NCBI RefSeq assembly: GCF_901933205.1
Contig: NC_044596.1
Location: 1,242,001 to 1,306,000 of the forward strand
Direction: 5' to 3'
Source: Camarhynchus parvulus
Taxonomy: Eukaryota > Chordata > Aves > Passeriformes > Thraupidae
Length of the DNA stretch: 64,000 nt
A model generated the notes under the pieces. The model saw only the letters and a program-made list of their open reading frames with translations, had not been told where the DNA came from and ran no database searches. Position numbers and translations under genes: made by a program. This document shows positions 1 to 12,904 of the stretch, piece by piece; positions within the stretch are counted from its first letter, which is position 1, and the number at the start of each line of letters is the position of its first letter.

Positions 1-741
1 ATTTACAGACTCGACTAATTACCCAGATAATGGGATGGGTGCTGTGGTAAGGGCATTTCCTGTGAGGCAAGGTTAGGCAGATAAAGTGCCTGGAGCCAGA
101 GGGTTTTGGATTCAGCCCTTCTGGGAGACGTTTCTAATTTATTAGTGCTATTTTTTAAAAATAAATTAAAAGGTTTTTAAATGAATGCAGATTTGCTCTT
201 TCCAAGTGATTTATCTCCTTTGTGTGATGGGCGGAGGAGCTGGCAGGGATGCAGAGGGGGAGGGAGAATCCAGGCAGAGAGGAAACAGCGGGGTCATCTC
301 AGGTGGAGGGGATGGGCAGGGCTGCGTGGCCTCCCTGAGCACGTCCATGGCAGAGACCGGCTGGAGATTTCCCAGAGGAGCAGCACTTCTGGGGCAGATT
401 GTTCCTATTTTGGCTGCAGCCCGGAGGCCTCCAGCACTCCGAGCTGGTCCTGGGGAGCAGCCATTCATTCCCCAGCCCTGCTTGTGCCCCAGGAGTCGCC
501 TTGGCCCTGCTGGGGCTGGCTGGGAAGGCAGGACACTGCCAGGACAGGCTTCTGCTCTCTGCCAGCACCAGGGGCTGGCTGTGTGAGTGTGCCAAGGCAG
601 GCGAGCCCTGGCCCTGTCCTTGCTCCCTGGGACCCGGCCGTGTCCATGACAGGGCCCATGGCAGGGCCACAGCTCTTATTGTGCATTTTCCCTTTGTCTC
701 AGCAGCTCCAGACAGAGCTCTGAGCAGGTGTTGGGGAATGT

Positions 742-1338
742 TGTTGGGGAAGATGAAACAGGAAAGCCTTATAAATATGATTGCCTGGCAAAAGATTTGG
801 AGAATATGGAAACTATAAGTGAGATTGAAATGAAAGCAAGCTTTGAGATACCTCAGTTACTGAACAACTGGAAAACAATGGTGTGGCCAGCTGAAGGTGA
901 TCCCCTTTTGATGGAACAACACCCTCTGTTTGCAGACAGCTCCAAGGGTCAGAGCAGACCCTGCTGGCTTGGCAGAAGGGGTGAAAAGAGGAGTTTTTAG
1001 GGTTTAAAATGTAACACAGTATGGTGATGTAATGATTCTTATAGGCTGTATGCAAATGCTATAGGATTTGTATGTTGTACTAGATTGGTTAGTGAGAATT
1101 AGAATATTCAGCACAGAAGAAGATTTATTGTATTGTAATGGGAACTTTGTCCTCTTATTCTTCACTCCCTCTCTCCCTCTTTGGGGCTTCTCTTTGGGGC
1201 CTGCTCCAGCTGTGGCTGGCAGCTCCCAGCAGGGCCCTGCACCCAGGCCCTTTGCAATAAACCCCAAGTTCCAAGCCCTGGCTTCAGAGATCTCTCGTCT
1301 CCATCCATCCCCACAATCCTACCCCCGTTGCTCCTACA
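742..1338 (+). mobile_element. Solo LTR, ERVK-like, with 6-bp target duplication
   Basis: The element starts TGTTGGGGAAG and ends GCTCCTACA, so it has TG...CA ends. It is flanked on both sides by the same six bases, GAATGT (736-741 and 1339-1344). A polyadenylation signal AATAAA lies near 1256. A 6-bp duplication is typical of class II (ERVK/alpha- or beta-like) retroviruses; the family assignment is inference. An open frame of about 85 codons runs from the LTR start to about 1000 and is also open in the inverted relative at 22263-22904. No internal retroviral genes adjoin, so this is a solo LTR left by recombination. Confidence 0.9.
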
Positions 1339-1629
1339 GAATGTGAGGTGGATTTTGTGGTGGGGACCCTGCACATGCCTTGCCAGGGTGCTGCCTGGCA
1401 CTGCCAGCCCAGCTGAGCCACAGACCTGCCAAAGCCACTGCTGCTGCCCTCCTGCCTTGTACCAGAGCCCCAGGGACTCTCATCCTCATCAGGCTTCCTG
1501 CTGTGTGAGTGTGTGACAGTCAGCCCCCAGGGCCACCACCACCCCTCTCCCTGCCTGGACAAAACAGCCTGATGGGAGAAAAAAAGCTTCCTTCTTTTCT
1601 TCAAAGGAGAGATCCCGTCCCAGGGCCAT

Positions 1630-1760
1630 CCCACGGATCTTCCCAAATCCTCCACCAAGGCAGTTGTGGAAGTGATTCATTGAAAATGCCACTGGGATGG
1701 GATCTCCAATGTGTCGCTTCCACAACTGCTTTGGTGGAGGGTTTGGGAAGATCCCTGAGG
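1630..1760. repeat. Long imperfect hairpin (arms about 53 bp, loop about 24 bp)
   Basis: The left arm 1630-1682 and right arm 1707-1759 pair with roughly 85% identity; the best block is TTCCACAACTGCTTTGGTGG against CCACCAAGGCAGTTGTGGAA. Either a mobile-element palindrome or a locally inverted duplication could produce it. No expression evidence can be drawn from sequence. Confidence 0.8.
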
Positions 1761-2601
1761 AGCCTCTGTCCCCTTCCAGCTGCACTCTCCACTTGCTCTC
1801 TGGGGTGTGCTCTGCTCTGCCATGGGGACACTGAGGGCTGAGGGCTGCCTGATAGCAGGGAAGGGGGCAATGCTGAATGATGGTGTGTGTGCTGCTGTTT
1901 GGAGATGGAATTTGGGGCCAGCTCTGAGGGACACACACACACACACAAACACCTGTGGTTGCATAGGTTCAGGTCAGCTTCCCCTCCCATCCCTCTGCAC
2001 AGAGCAGTGACCTGGAGCTTGGTCATGCAGGGGGGCTTCACTCATTCCCCTTCAGCTGTGATCCATGAAATATTCATATTTTGGGGACACAGAGGGATAA
2101 ACTCAGTGTTATCACAATCTGCCTAATGAGGCCAAAGTTGAGCACTGTGAGGTGAGGGTATCCTGAGAGGGTGAGGCAATTGTTCATCAGCCTTTGGACT
2201 GTGCTCAGACTAATAGCAAAGCTCAGGGTGCTTAGGACACTGCTCAGCTTTCCAGCTGAAGGTGGTAAGGAGGAAACCTGGGCATGAGACCAGACTCTCT
2301 GTGGAAATTGATGTCACAGGGATCCATGCCCTCATGAGATATCATGAGATTTCTCACCTCATGAGAAATCCTTTCCTCCCAGAGCAGAGGGGAAGCACCA
2401 TGCAGGCCTTTGGCTATTCCTCTGAAACCACAGCCACACTCTCCCTAGCTCTGCCCCAGCCCTGAGCACAAGGTCTGGTGGTCCCAAAAACCATCTCTGC
2501 CATTGCAGGGATGCTCCTGGCTGCAGCTGAACTGCTCCTTCCGTCAGCTTTCCCATAATACTTCTACTCACCAGGCTTATGACACACAACAAATCTCATC
2601 A

Positions 2602-2697
2602 CAGAATCATGGGATGGTTTGGTTTGGAAGGGACTTTAAAGATCATCTCTCTTCAAGCCCCTGCTGTGGGTAGGGACACCTCTCACTAGAAGATGTC
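2602..2697 (-). mobile_element. CR1 LINE 3' end fragment
   Basis: CACAGAATCATGGGATGG followed by TTTGGAAGGGACTTTAAAGAT is the antisense of a CR1 3' terminus. Only about 95 bp remain. Confidence 0.75.
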
Positions 2698-5600
2698 TAA
2701 ACCCCTTGCCCTTCTTGCTGCTTTGTTAAAGACTGAGAGATAAGTCTAAGACAATCAGGAAATGTAGAAGTCAAGATCTTTCCATCCAAATGGCAGAAAC
2801 AGGTGATGCTGCCAGATGTTTTACAGCAGGAGTTAAACATCCCAAAGGAGGACACACCATGGGGCAGGACTGACAGGGGAGATCTGGAACAGGGAAGCAA
2901 TGCAAAGAGCACTGGGTCTGCAGTCTCAGCTCTTGGCATGCCTTGCACCTACTTTTTGCAAGAGATGGTGCTTCTCTTGAGTCTTTTTCATTTCACCTCC
3001 CCATACCTCATCCTCTCAGGATATCCTCATCCCTCTGTGCCAGGCCATTTGCCATGGTCCAGACATTCACCTTGGCCACCTCTAGCCATGCCAGGGGGTG
3101 ATGGATGTCCTTCCCTTGGTGTTTTGGGTCTCCATGCCCAGCAGGGCAGTGCTGTCTCCTCCCTGCATTTCCTGTGAGCATCCCCTCACCTTATACCTTG
3201 TGTGGAGGATACCATGAGTCTGTTACCCAAAGGGGCTACAGGAAGAATGTGTCACATCAGGATATTTACACTCCCTTTTACTCCATGTCTTTGGGAAAGG
3301 GCTAAAAAATGCCAAGCTTCTCCCACTCTGACCATCTAATCCCTGCTTCCTGGGGCTTCTTCCCAAAACCTGCAGGGCTGTTCTGTGCCATCTCTCAGGC
3401 TGGTGGGAGCTGCAGAGGGAATCTCACTGCTTTACAGGGCTGTTTCGAAACCCCTTTGGAACCTGGCCCAGGCTCTGAGCTGCTTCCAGCCTACCTGCCA
3501 GCTCTTCTTCCCAGAAAGAGAAGGCTGGAGGGGCGGCTGGGGAGCAGCCAGGTCCTGCCCTGACAGAGAAAATTCTCTTGGAGCTGCTTTCTCCAGTTTC
3601 ATGCTGGTATTTGACTCATTGAGGCCTGGTGGGTGCTGCACATCTGCCTGTCCCCCATCAGTGAGGAGAGCGCAGAGCTGCTCTTGCTGTGCGCTTGGCA
3701 GAGCTGACTTGTGCACAGGAGCTGCAGGTCAGTGCAAGGGATATGTGAAGCAATTCATCTGGCTTCACCTCTTTCTAGATTTGCTGCCCTCCTGAAATAT
3801 CAGGGCCAAGCCCTCTCCAAGAGCAAAGATGCTCCTCTGGGATCTATTTTTGCAGAAATGCTGGGACTTGGAGCAGGTGAGCAGTGTGGATGTACTTATG
3901 CAGCTCACACATTGCTGAGACCTGCACGGGGCAGTGCCTGCTGCTTCTCCCAGGGTTTTGGCATTTAATAAAAATAGAAGTTTTCCTGTCTAGCTGAATA
4001 TGAGAAGAAATATTTCCCTTAGGGAGACAGAGGTTTGTGCACCTAAAACTTCCCAGGCTCTTCTGAAAAACCTGAAACAATGTTTTCCATTCAAATATTA
4101 CAGTTCTTCAACTATTGTGCCTGGTTTATAATCAGCATCTGGCCACAAATACTCATTTTAGGAACCCTGGAGAAATTTCTGTCTTCACCAACCCTTACCA
4201 TCCTGCTGCCTTCCAGGAGGTAACACCCACGGGGTAACTGAGAGTATGGTTTGGCCTCCACAAGCCAAGAAAATGTGCTAAGTGCTGTCAACAGAATGTA
4301 ATAATAATTTGAGTTAAAGGATAAATGTGGAGACTGTAATCGTCTCCACATGCACAGGAGCTGAGAGCTGGAAGGTAGATGCAGGTCTAGCAGCTTGGCT
4401 GGGACAGTGCAAGCAAAAGTTTGGCAGTTTTTAGCCCCAGAGCTTGCCCAGCTTTGGTCAGCAGACAGGTGGGTGCTAAGGATTGACATGGAGGTGGCTC
4501 CACTTGAGGAACACCCATTCCTCAGGGATCACTGAGCTGGAATTCCTGCTGGCCTGAAGGAGAGAATTGGGTGTTCAGGCCAAGAGGAGCAGAAGGCCTC
4601 TCATTGGTCTGGAGGACCCTGCTTCAGAGCAATCAGACATGGAGAAGAGTGTGGAGAGTCTGGAGCTGCCTGCCCCAGCACCGTCCCTGCTGCAGGCAGC
4701 TCTGCAGGCTGAGGCTGTGGGACTCTCACACCATCCTGCAGGGTCTGGGCACAGCAGAACCCTGCTCCAACAGCACCTCCCTTGGAGGCTGGATCCTCCC
4801 AGGGCTGCCTGATCAGCACAGCAGAGACAGGGTTGCAGAGCTGCAGAGTCCCCACATTGCTGCACAGCCCTGGCCCTGTGAGCACTGGGAGCAGGAGCAG
4901 GGGACACGGAGCTCCCCAATGGGTGGCACCTCAGATGGGCAGCAAAAAGCAAAGAAAGTGTGAGAGTGGGAGCAGAGTGGAAGAGAGGGGAAATGAGCAT
5001 TCAGTAGAAATGGCTGTGGAAACAGAATTATCTCCCAGGGCTATGAAACCCTTTAGTCTTTCCCCCAGCAAACAAGGGGCCATCCTTTCCTCTGCAGCTC
5101 CATCCTGCTTGGGATGGGCAGCAGCATCTCTAAGCACCCTGGCTGCAGAGAAGGGTTGCTCAGATGCAGGCTGGATGTTGCTGCATGTCTGTCTGCTACA
5201 GCTGTAGCCCAAACAAGGTTTTTCTTCCATCAGTGAGTTCTCTGCTTCCTCCTGCAGCTCCTGCCTTTGTGCTGCCTGGGTGCCACAGCTCTGCCCTCAC
5301 ACATTTGCCTGTGACCACCAGAAATGACTGGGGAAAAGCCAAGCTGGGACCCGTGGGTCACCAGAGGAGACCATCCATCAGCCTCCCACCCCTGGCACAG
5401 CTCAGCCTCTCCCCAGCTGAGCCCTTCTGGGTGGCCCCAGGATCTGCCAGTCTGCAAGGCAGAGACAATGTGTGTCATGGTCCTGCCCTGAGGAGTGTGT
5501 CTGGGGACCAGGGGTTTGCCTGCTGCTGCCACTCTTGTCCGATAGCTGCTGTTGGCACCACGCTGGGCACAGAGGGGCCCTGTCTCCTTGAGTGGCACTT

Positions 5601-5910
5601 GAATGCTGGGAAGCAGCATCTCCTCCTGCCATGACCTGGACCCCCTGGTTCTCCTGGCAGGAACTGAGGGCCTGACTCCGACCCCGAGCCTGCATGAAGG
5701 GACATATTTCTGCACAATTGAAGGCATCAAGCACCTCTTCCAGTCTTTCAGAGCCTCAATTCATTTGTTTGCTTGTTTATGTTTCCTCCTGGGCCGATGC
5801 ACAGCACATGAGGCCCAGGCCACTCCTGCAGCTGTCACAGCACAGGGAATGTGGGGTCAGGCTGTCGGATGAAACTGTCCCTGAGCTCAGGGTGAGCCCC
5901 TGCTGCTAAT

Positions 5911-6130
5911 CACAGATGGTTTGGCTTGGAAGGGACCTCAAAGCCCATCTCATTTCACCCCCTGCCATGGCAGGGACACCTTCCACTATCCCAGGTTGCT
6001 CCAAGCCCTGTCCAGCCTGGCCTTGGACTTTTCCAGGGATGGGGCAGCCGCAGGTTCTCTGGGGACCCTGTGCCAGGGCCTCACCACCCTCACAGCCAAG
6101 AATTTTTTCCTAACTATCTGATCTCAATCT
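5911..6130 (-). mobile_element. CR1 LINE 3' end fragment
   Basis: The plus strand shows the antisense CR1 landmarks in order: GGCTTGGAAGGGACCTCAAA, CCCTGCCATGGCAGGGACAC, TTGCTCCAAGCCCTGTCCAG, CCAGGGCCTCACCACCCTCA. It is truncated after about 220 bp, as is usual for 5'-truncated CR1 copies. Confidence 0.9.
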
Positions 6131-6264
6131 ACCTTCCTGAAGGTGTGTCCTGGAGGTGAGTTCATTCCTGATTCCCATCCTCCCTGCAGTCTTCTGATGT
6201 ATGGTTTCCCAGCAACACCAAGCACAATGAAATCAGCTGGCTAGAAGTGATGCCAGCAGACATG

Positions 6265-6818
6265 AGATCCCCTCAGAGACCCCCCTCAGAGATCCCCACA
6301 GAGATCCCCACAGGGATCCCCTCAGAGATACCCACAGAGATACCCCACAGAGATCCCCTCAGAGATATTCCACAGAGATTCCCCTCAGAGATACCCCTCA
6401 GAGATCCCCTCAGAGATCCCCCTCAGAAATCCCCTCAGAGATCCCCCACAGAGATCCCTCAGAGATATCCCACAGGGATCCCCTCAGAGATCCCCTCAGA
6501 GATCCCCCTCAGAGATCCCCCTCAGAGATCCCCTCAGAGATCCCCTCAGAGATACTCCACAGAGATCCCCCTCAGAGATCCCCCACAGAGATCCCCCAGA
6601 GGGATCCCCTCAGAGACCCCCCTCAGAGATCCCCTCAGAGATACCTCACAGAGATCCCCTCAGAGATACTCCACAGAGATCCCCTCAGAGATACCCCACA
6701 GGGATCCCCTCAGAGATCCCCTCAGAGATCTCCCTCAGAGATCCCCCTCAGAGATCCCCACAGAGATACCTCACAGAGATCCCCCTCAGAGATCCCCTCA
6801 GAGATACTCCACAGACCC
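6265..6818 (+). repeat. Minisatellite, unit about 10-13 bp (CAGAGATCCCCT)
   Basis: About 550 bp consist of variants CAGAGATCCCCT, CAGAGATCCCCCT and CAGAGATACCC. Unit lengths vary between about 10 and 13 bp. One plus-strand frame stays open for 191 codons, giving a low-complexity R-D-P / E-I-P peptide that has no start context or splice support; it is not a gene. Confidence 0.95.
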
Positions 6819-7201
6819 CTGAGGACCTTGCAGGCCCCAAACTTGAGCCAGCCTCTCGCTTTGGTGGTCAGGTGTTGGGGAGGCTTTGGGACCATGTCTG
6901 TGTGCTGAGGAAGGAGACACAATCCCTGAGAAAGGAATGAATCCCAGCTCTTGGGATTGCACCAGGACTGGAATGGTGTCCAGGGCCTCAGAATCCCTTG
7001 CCAGCCACCCTGCCCACATGCACAGATCCCCCTGCAGCAGCAGCACAGGCACAGGAGGGAAGCTCAGGCTCTCACTCCCCCGTTGGCATCATGCCCTGGG
7101 CATCCACTGGTGCCAGGAGCCAGCCCTGCTGCTGCCCTCAGTGCTGAGGACCAAGGTCACATGTGGGGCTGACCCCCTTCCCTGCATGTGGGAAATGAAT
7201 T

Positions 7202-7656
7202 TGTAGAGACTTCTCAAAGCTTGACAGAAGGCTCACATAGTGTGTATCTGTGTGTAAACTTTGAGATAAGAAATGTTGACTTAGATATGTTATGGAACAG
7301 GACATTGTTGAGAGAGAAATGGAACTAGAAATAAGTTTCAAAGGATGGTTTTGTAAATAAGACTAGATACTTTGAAGAAATAGAGCTATGAAAGATGCAT
7401 TGTAGTGGGACCCATGAGGGGTAATTTTAGATAATTGGTTTTAAGGCATTTACAGCATGGCATGGCAAAAAGCTGATAAGCTAAGAAACACTTATAATGT
7501 ATTGTAATTAGGAAATGGTTGGTTTCTGATTGTGATGGTGTGAATTATAACATCTATATTGCCTCATCCTTCACATGGGACTGAAAATAAATTAAAAGTT
7601 TTTATAACGCCTCTCAGTTACCCCATCTGTGGGTCAGAAAAGGGGTTAATCTGACA
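7202..7656 (+). mobile_element. LTR-like element
   Basis: This AT-rich block starts TGTAGAGACTTC and ends TTAATCTGACA, and it contains an AATAAATTAAA-type polyadenylation signal near 7588. It resembles LTRs I associate with passerine endogenous retroviruses; this is pattern memory, not a search. The flanks give only an imperfect direct repeat (ATGAAT and ATGCAT, shifted by one base), so the boundaries are approximate. It ends 66 bp before the LGR6 exon 6 donor region. Confidence 0.55.
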
Positions 7657-7722
7657 ATGCATGCTGTGCTCGGGATGAACACACCCCGTATTTTTAGAGC
7701 AGAGAATAAAACAGGCACTCAC

Positions 7723-7794
7723 AGGGTTTCCAGGCTGTGCAGCCCATCAAAGCCGTTGGCTCCCAGGCTTTGGATCCGGTTGTTGTGCAGGTGC
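7723..7794 (-). CDS. LGR6: LGR6 LRR exon (exon 6 by homology), internal
   Basis: This is the most 3' LGR6 exon in the window. On the minus strand a GTCCACAG acceptor leads into 72 bp that finish a Leu codon and encode HLHNNRIQSLG, ANGFDG, LHSLETL, followed by a GTGAGTG donor. HLHNNRI and GLHSLETL are the family repeat that follows SLVVL. The phase-2 join to the 216-bp exon 9.6 kb upstream is exact. Human LGR6 has THSFEGLHNLETL at this point (recalled), so FDG and SLETL are bird differences or ancestral states shared with LGR5. The next exon, expected to start with DLNYN-type sequence, is not found in bases 1-7722, so intron 6 is longer than 7.7 kb. Confidence 0.96.
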
Positions 7795-8263
7795 CTGTGG
7801 ACAAAACAGAGATGGTCACTGGGGGTGCAGGCTGACCTTTTCCTGTGGTCCAGAACATCCTGTAAGCTGAGCACAGCCTGGGCTGGGATGCCAAGGGCAC
7901 TTATGGGGTTCCCTCTCTTACCCCATGAGACACATGTTAGGTGCAGTGGTGCTTGCAGAGAGCTACAGAGCTCCCACTCCTCTCAGGAATTCCAGGCTAA
8001 TGTAGGAGTTTCCCTGAGATCTCCACCTTCACAGCTGCCGGGTGGCTGTGGATGAACATGCTTAAGCAAGAAGCTTCAAGAAACACCCTAGAGCTCACCT
8101 TATCCTGGGCTCAGCCCATCTGTGGCTTCAGCAGTTGTTCATGGGCACTGGGTGCTATCTAAGGACACAATTGTATTTGGACTCTTGGGAGTCTTAGTAC
8201 CAGCAAGAAGACTTTGAGTGCAAAATCATCCTGTTAGTCACAGTTTATTATCTTCACACGTGA

Positions 8264-8300
8264 AAGGAAAAAAAAAAAAAAAGAAAAAGAAAAAAAGAAA
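8264..8300 (+). repeat. A-rich run
   Basis: A-rich microsatellite of A15-16 followed by GAAAAAG-type interruptions. There is no upstream retrogene that I can recognise. Confidence 0.9.
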
Positions 8301-11279
8301 ACACTGCCAGCTCCTGGACCAGCTCCAGTTTGATTGCAGTGAGAGTTGTCTTCAGCTCAGTGCTTCAGAGTGCCTGGCTGAAGTGCTGGGGCTATGCCAC
8401 AGGCTGATGCACATTCTCTGCACCATAGGAACAGTTTTTTCCTGTTCCCCTTCATCCTGCTGCTACATGCCACAAACATCTAGTGCTTACAGGCTTGGGA
8501 GCTCCCAGCCTTATCATTGGCACTGGGAAGCCATATGCTGGGGGGCCCTGCAAAGCCACCTGGGGTAATTTTGCCTTGGAAGCTCTGTAGGTGATGAGTT
8601 TCTGGAGTTCTGGGTTCTGTGTTTCCATGGATCCCTCACTCCCCTGTCTCAGTCTTTTGGCAAACCCAAGGCCCGAATCCCTGGATTCCTCGTCTTGGAT
8701 TATCAAAGACTCTTGTGTATGTGTGCACATCTCAGTGCTTCTTCCATGTCACTACCTTTGCAGCTATGAACTTGTGGCTAATTGTGCATCTCCCTCTGAA
8801 ATCCCACTCAAAGGCACCTCTGAGTCCATGGACAGACTTGTGAGCAGTCTGAGAAAAGTCTGCTGAAAACCAGGAGAAGACAACAAGACAACCCACTGCT
8901 GCCCAGTCTACTTCTACCAGCCCGCACTTAATCCCTTGGTAATGCTCTGTGTGCTGACCGCCCACCAAGGTCTCTCAGGAGGGGTTTCCCCATCAGATTC
9001 TCTTTTAACACCAAGTCCATGTGCTGAATTGCTGCCATAGCACTGCCCTCAGGATCCTTTTGTCCCATGCCCATGGTAGCACTAGCAAGGGATGCAGCCT
9101 TTGTCCAATGCTGCTGCCTCCTCCCAAGAGCCTGGGGGAGGCTCCATCCTGGCAGGTGGATCAATGATTTTTTTCATTATTTGCTGCTTGATCTAAATGT
9201 GTCTCAGCTTGAAAAATCTCTCCCTCCACCTGGATTCGAGCGTGAGCTGTTTGGCTGAGCACAGGCAGCTCCCACTGCCAAATATTGTAGGGTAAAACAG
9301 GAGGAAGCTGGGAGTGCTGCCCTAGCCAGGCTCTAGGGCAGTTTGGTAGGGGCCTGCAAAACAGAAACCAGCCTGAGATGGATGTTTGTCATTGGGATGA
9401 GAACATACAAACATTTCAGAGGAAGGGGAAGGGAAGGGAAAGACATCTGATAAAATATGTTTGTTCCTTTGAGCAAACGGGAAAAAAGAAAAGGATGTTG
9501 CCTTCAAGAAAACTTGGATTGTGACTTTTAGAGGAGAAAAGAAGCCTGAGATCAAAATGAGAATCTTATGGGAGAAATTTCTCTTTGTCACAATAAAAGA
9601 AGTTCGTGCCCAGATGGTTTCCTCCATCAAATGTTAGCACTTCTGGTCATGCTGCCTTCTCTTCAGTTGGTGCTGCAAACCACTTTGAGTTCCTTTGCCA
9701 CTGGACACTGCCTTTGGCAAAGAGAGGGCTGGGGTCTGGAGTTGCTGTGGGATCACATGAAGAGGTATCACAAGAACTCCATGCCCCAAAGTCCTGTCAG
9801 CTGTGAGGGGACAGTGAGGGGACAAGGGAATGCTGAATGGCAGGGGAGGTGCGAGCTCCCTGGAGCTTTGTCAGGACGGTGTGACTGGACACCTTGTCTG
9901 AGCTCAGACATGCTGCCCAGCTGACTGCTATCACTGCAGCCAGGCAAGGAGACAGCAGAGAAAAGCAATCACCTGCTGTGTTTATATTTGGCTCTAGAGT
10001 GCTTTGTTTGGAGGCAGAGTAATGAAAATCATCCGAAGGAAGTTCTTTGTTGGTGAGAAAATTATGAACGACCAAAAAAGGGAGTTATAAAAAAATTTGC
10101 TGTCCAAGTTGAACTCTAGAGTTACCCAACCACATGGCAATAATAGAAACAAGAGAGCTGGAAAGGTAAACACTTGAAAAGACGTTCCTGTCTTCCATCC
10201 TGCCTCATTTTTTCTCCCCTGGTAAACAAATTTTAACAAGTGGAATTGCAACATCTCCAGCACTTGTCAATTTGAGCTCAGCCCACACAACGTTATATTC
10301 TGCCCTGTAAATTACAGCTCACTTGGTTTGATAGCAGCTCAAGGTGCTTGATTCTGGGCTATAAACAACCCCTGTGATGCAAAAACATGGGAAGTCTTTA
10401 AGCTTTTGCTGTAACCCACCAGTCACCCTGGTAAGGGCAGTGGGCTTTAGGATCTGGGTCTCTTCCTTTGCAGGTCAGTGCCGTGGGGTGAGGATGGGTT
10501 TGGGCAAATACCCATGGAAGGCTGTCCTGGGATGAGGACAGTCACTGTTTTGTGGGCTGGCTGTTCTCAGCCATGCACTTCCATCAGAAACAGGAACAGC
10601 CATGGTCACACTGAGCCCTGGAAGGATGGGAGCTCCTGGGAGCTCCTGCAGCAGCACAAGGGCTCCCACCTGCCGTGGGATGAGCGAGCTCCTCTGCTGC
10701 CAGGTGAGGCCTTGCTGAAACCAACATCAATGACAGTGGCTGCAGAATCCCACACAGGCTGGGGAGAGAGGCTGCAGCCTGGCTGGTGCCTCAGGTGGTG
10801 AGAATTCAGAAACAAAGCAGGAAAAAATCAAACCCTAAAAGATTAATTCTGACCCGCAATAAGAAACATGCAACAGATTCTAGAAAGAAGATTTTCTCTC
10901 CTTGCCAACAATTTCTTATCATAAATTGGGAATAAATGGGATTTCTCCCATCTTCATGCAGCACCCTTGGTCAAATTTGTTCAGTTTTCATCTGACTTCC
11001 TTTTCCATTTAGTTTTTCACTGAATTCAAAGGTCTTGGGGAACAGTTTGAGAGACAGCCCAACACAGGCAGTACCTTCAACTCTGGCACTGCCACCTCCA
11101 AGGGGATTGCACATTTGTCTTACACAGAAGGGAAGCAAGCTGAGCAAGTGCCTAAATACTGCTTTAATTAAGGTGCTTGTCTATATGGGCAAGGAAAGGG
11201 AAATTGTATCAATATCTGCATTGAACACTGGTGAAAGCAGATCTGGCAGGACAAACGTGGTGCTGATACCCACACTGGT

Positions 11280-11640
11280 AACTGGATGTCAATGAACTGA
11301 AATGGGTGCAGAGAAGAGCAACAAAAATGATCCAAAGGCTGGAAAAAAAAATAGGATGAAGACTTAGAGGACTCAAACTGTTTAGCTTATTAAATAAGAT
11401 CAAGGGGATGAATGCAGTGTAATGTATAGGATTCTTCCTGGTTAGAAACTGGGTACTAAAATGGTTCTGTGATTTAACAGAGAAAAGAATAATAAGAACA
11501 AATGTCTGAAGTCAAAGCCAAAGAAAATTCAAATGGGAAATATGAGTGGGTTTTTTTTTAACACTAAGGATGATTAACCACTGGAACAGACTACAAAGAG
11601 AAGTGGTGGATTTGCCATTGCTTTCATTTTTAATGACTTA
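11280..11640 (+). mobile_element. Old CR1-like fragment
   Basis: The text GGGTGCAGAGAAGAGCAACA, then an AGAGGACTCAAACTGTTTAG segment and CACTGGAACAGACTACAAAG follow the order of a CR1 3' region but are much diverged. No terminal ATTCTGTG tail is present. An ancient relative of the CR1 copies elsewhere in the window is the simplest reading. Confidence 0.6.
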
Positions 11641-12904
11641 ATTTTTTTCTTCTCAAAAAGGACAAATGCAAACATTTTCCATCAATTATTTGCATTAGAT
11701 GATTTGAACCAAGCTCAAATCTGACATCATATGAATTCTCCCCTGACGAGCCACAGCCATGATGAGCTTCCATCTTTATTGTGGCAAAATTGTCCTTTTC
11801 CTCAACTTGGCCATGGATAAGTAGAGAAATCTAAATCATAAATGGTGCAAATTCCACGGATTGTTTCCATTACTGGAGGACCAGCATGAGACTTGTCTGG
11901 TGAAGAATAAAGCTCAATCAGAAATGACATTCTCAGGGTGCACTGGAGCACGATTTGCTTCTTCCTCAAGTGCTGGAGAAGGAAATCCACTTTTGCCAAG
12001 GCAGCAAGCTTGGTCCTCTGAGAGAAAAGGCACTTTTGCCAATAAAAAGGCTCATGAATGGGATCCAGATGTCCCAGGCAATATTGTCCTTAGTGATCAT
12101 GAATTGCACATGCCTGGCACTCCCTGCCAACACCAAAGTCCCCAACAGCTTCTCGGAGAGACACCGGAAACCCCCTTGCACAGGTGAGGGCAGGGATTCA
12201 CAGGCTCATCCTCACCAGGCTGGGCTTTGGGTGCTAGGAGGCCCCAGGTCCCACAGATGTCACTGAAATGACTGATCAGCTTCCCTGGAAAGCTGGGATG
12301 TGTTGATGGCTGCTCCTGGGCAAGGAAAACACTTAAGAGCAGTGGTCCCTTCTGAAAGTCTCAGCCAGAGTTCCACCAGAACAAGGACAGAATGGGAATG
12401 GGAGTCTTGCAAACAAGTTTTATCTTCTATTCACTAAACCATTCTGTTAGGGAGAGAGCTGCATCATGTCCTTTAATGACAAAAACTGCAAGAAAGAGGA
12501 ATTCTACTAAAGATCCTTCATTTACTGTCTTCACACTTCCAGCTGGAAAGTGCTGCTGAGTGACCTTGACAATAAATTATCTGCTGATATTCAGGTTGTG
12601 TGAATGTCCAGTGCAGCAGAGGGGAGAACCAGTCTTCTATGAGCATACACACTATCAGGCTTTTATATATCTCCAGGAAAGAGGTATTGGTGCTTAGTAG
12701 CTATGAAAAAAGCAAATGAAGTGACAGGGATGGCTGGAAGAGAGAAAATGGGTGCAGAACAGGACTGTATCATGATATAAACCAGAATTAATTTTTGGCT
12801 TTGATGCAGTATACAGAGTTGGTCTCTCCATCTGAAGGTGTGAAGGAAAAAATGAGTGTAATATGAGAACTAACTTCTGATTTTATACAGGCAGGTAGTA
12901 ACAG

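Larger units (their letters stand above)
1..7722 (-). other. LGR6: LGR6 intron 6, partial (runs off the left edge)
   Basis: This non-coding stretch follows the GTGAGTG donor of the exon at 7723. I find no LRR exon in it on the minus strand. It holds a solo LTR (742-1338), a long imperfect hairpin (1630-1760), a short CA run (about 1929-1950), CR1 fragments (2602-2697, 5911-6130), the GAGATCCCCT minisatellite (6265-6818) and an LTR-like element (7202-7656). Bases 2700-5900 look like unique intron; short ORFs there lack any recognisable domain. Confidence 0.85.

Noticed and set aside
6247..6822. 191-codon Arg/Pro/Ser/Ile-rich ORF
   Set aside because: Translation of the GAGATCCCC minisatellite only.
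8218..8310. Poly-A run as a retrogene tail
   Set aside because: No recognisable processed gene precedes it and no target duplication is seen.
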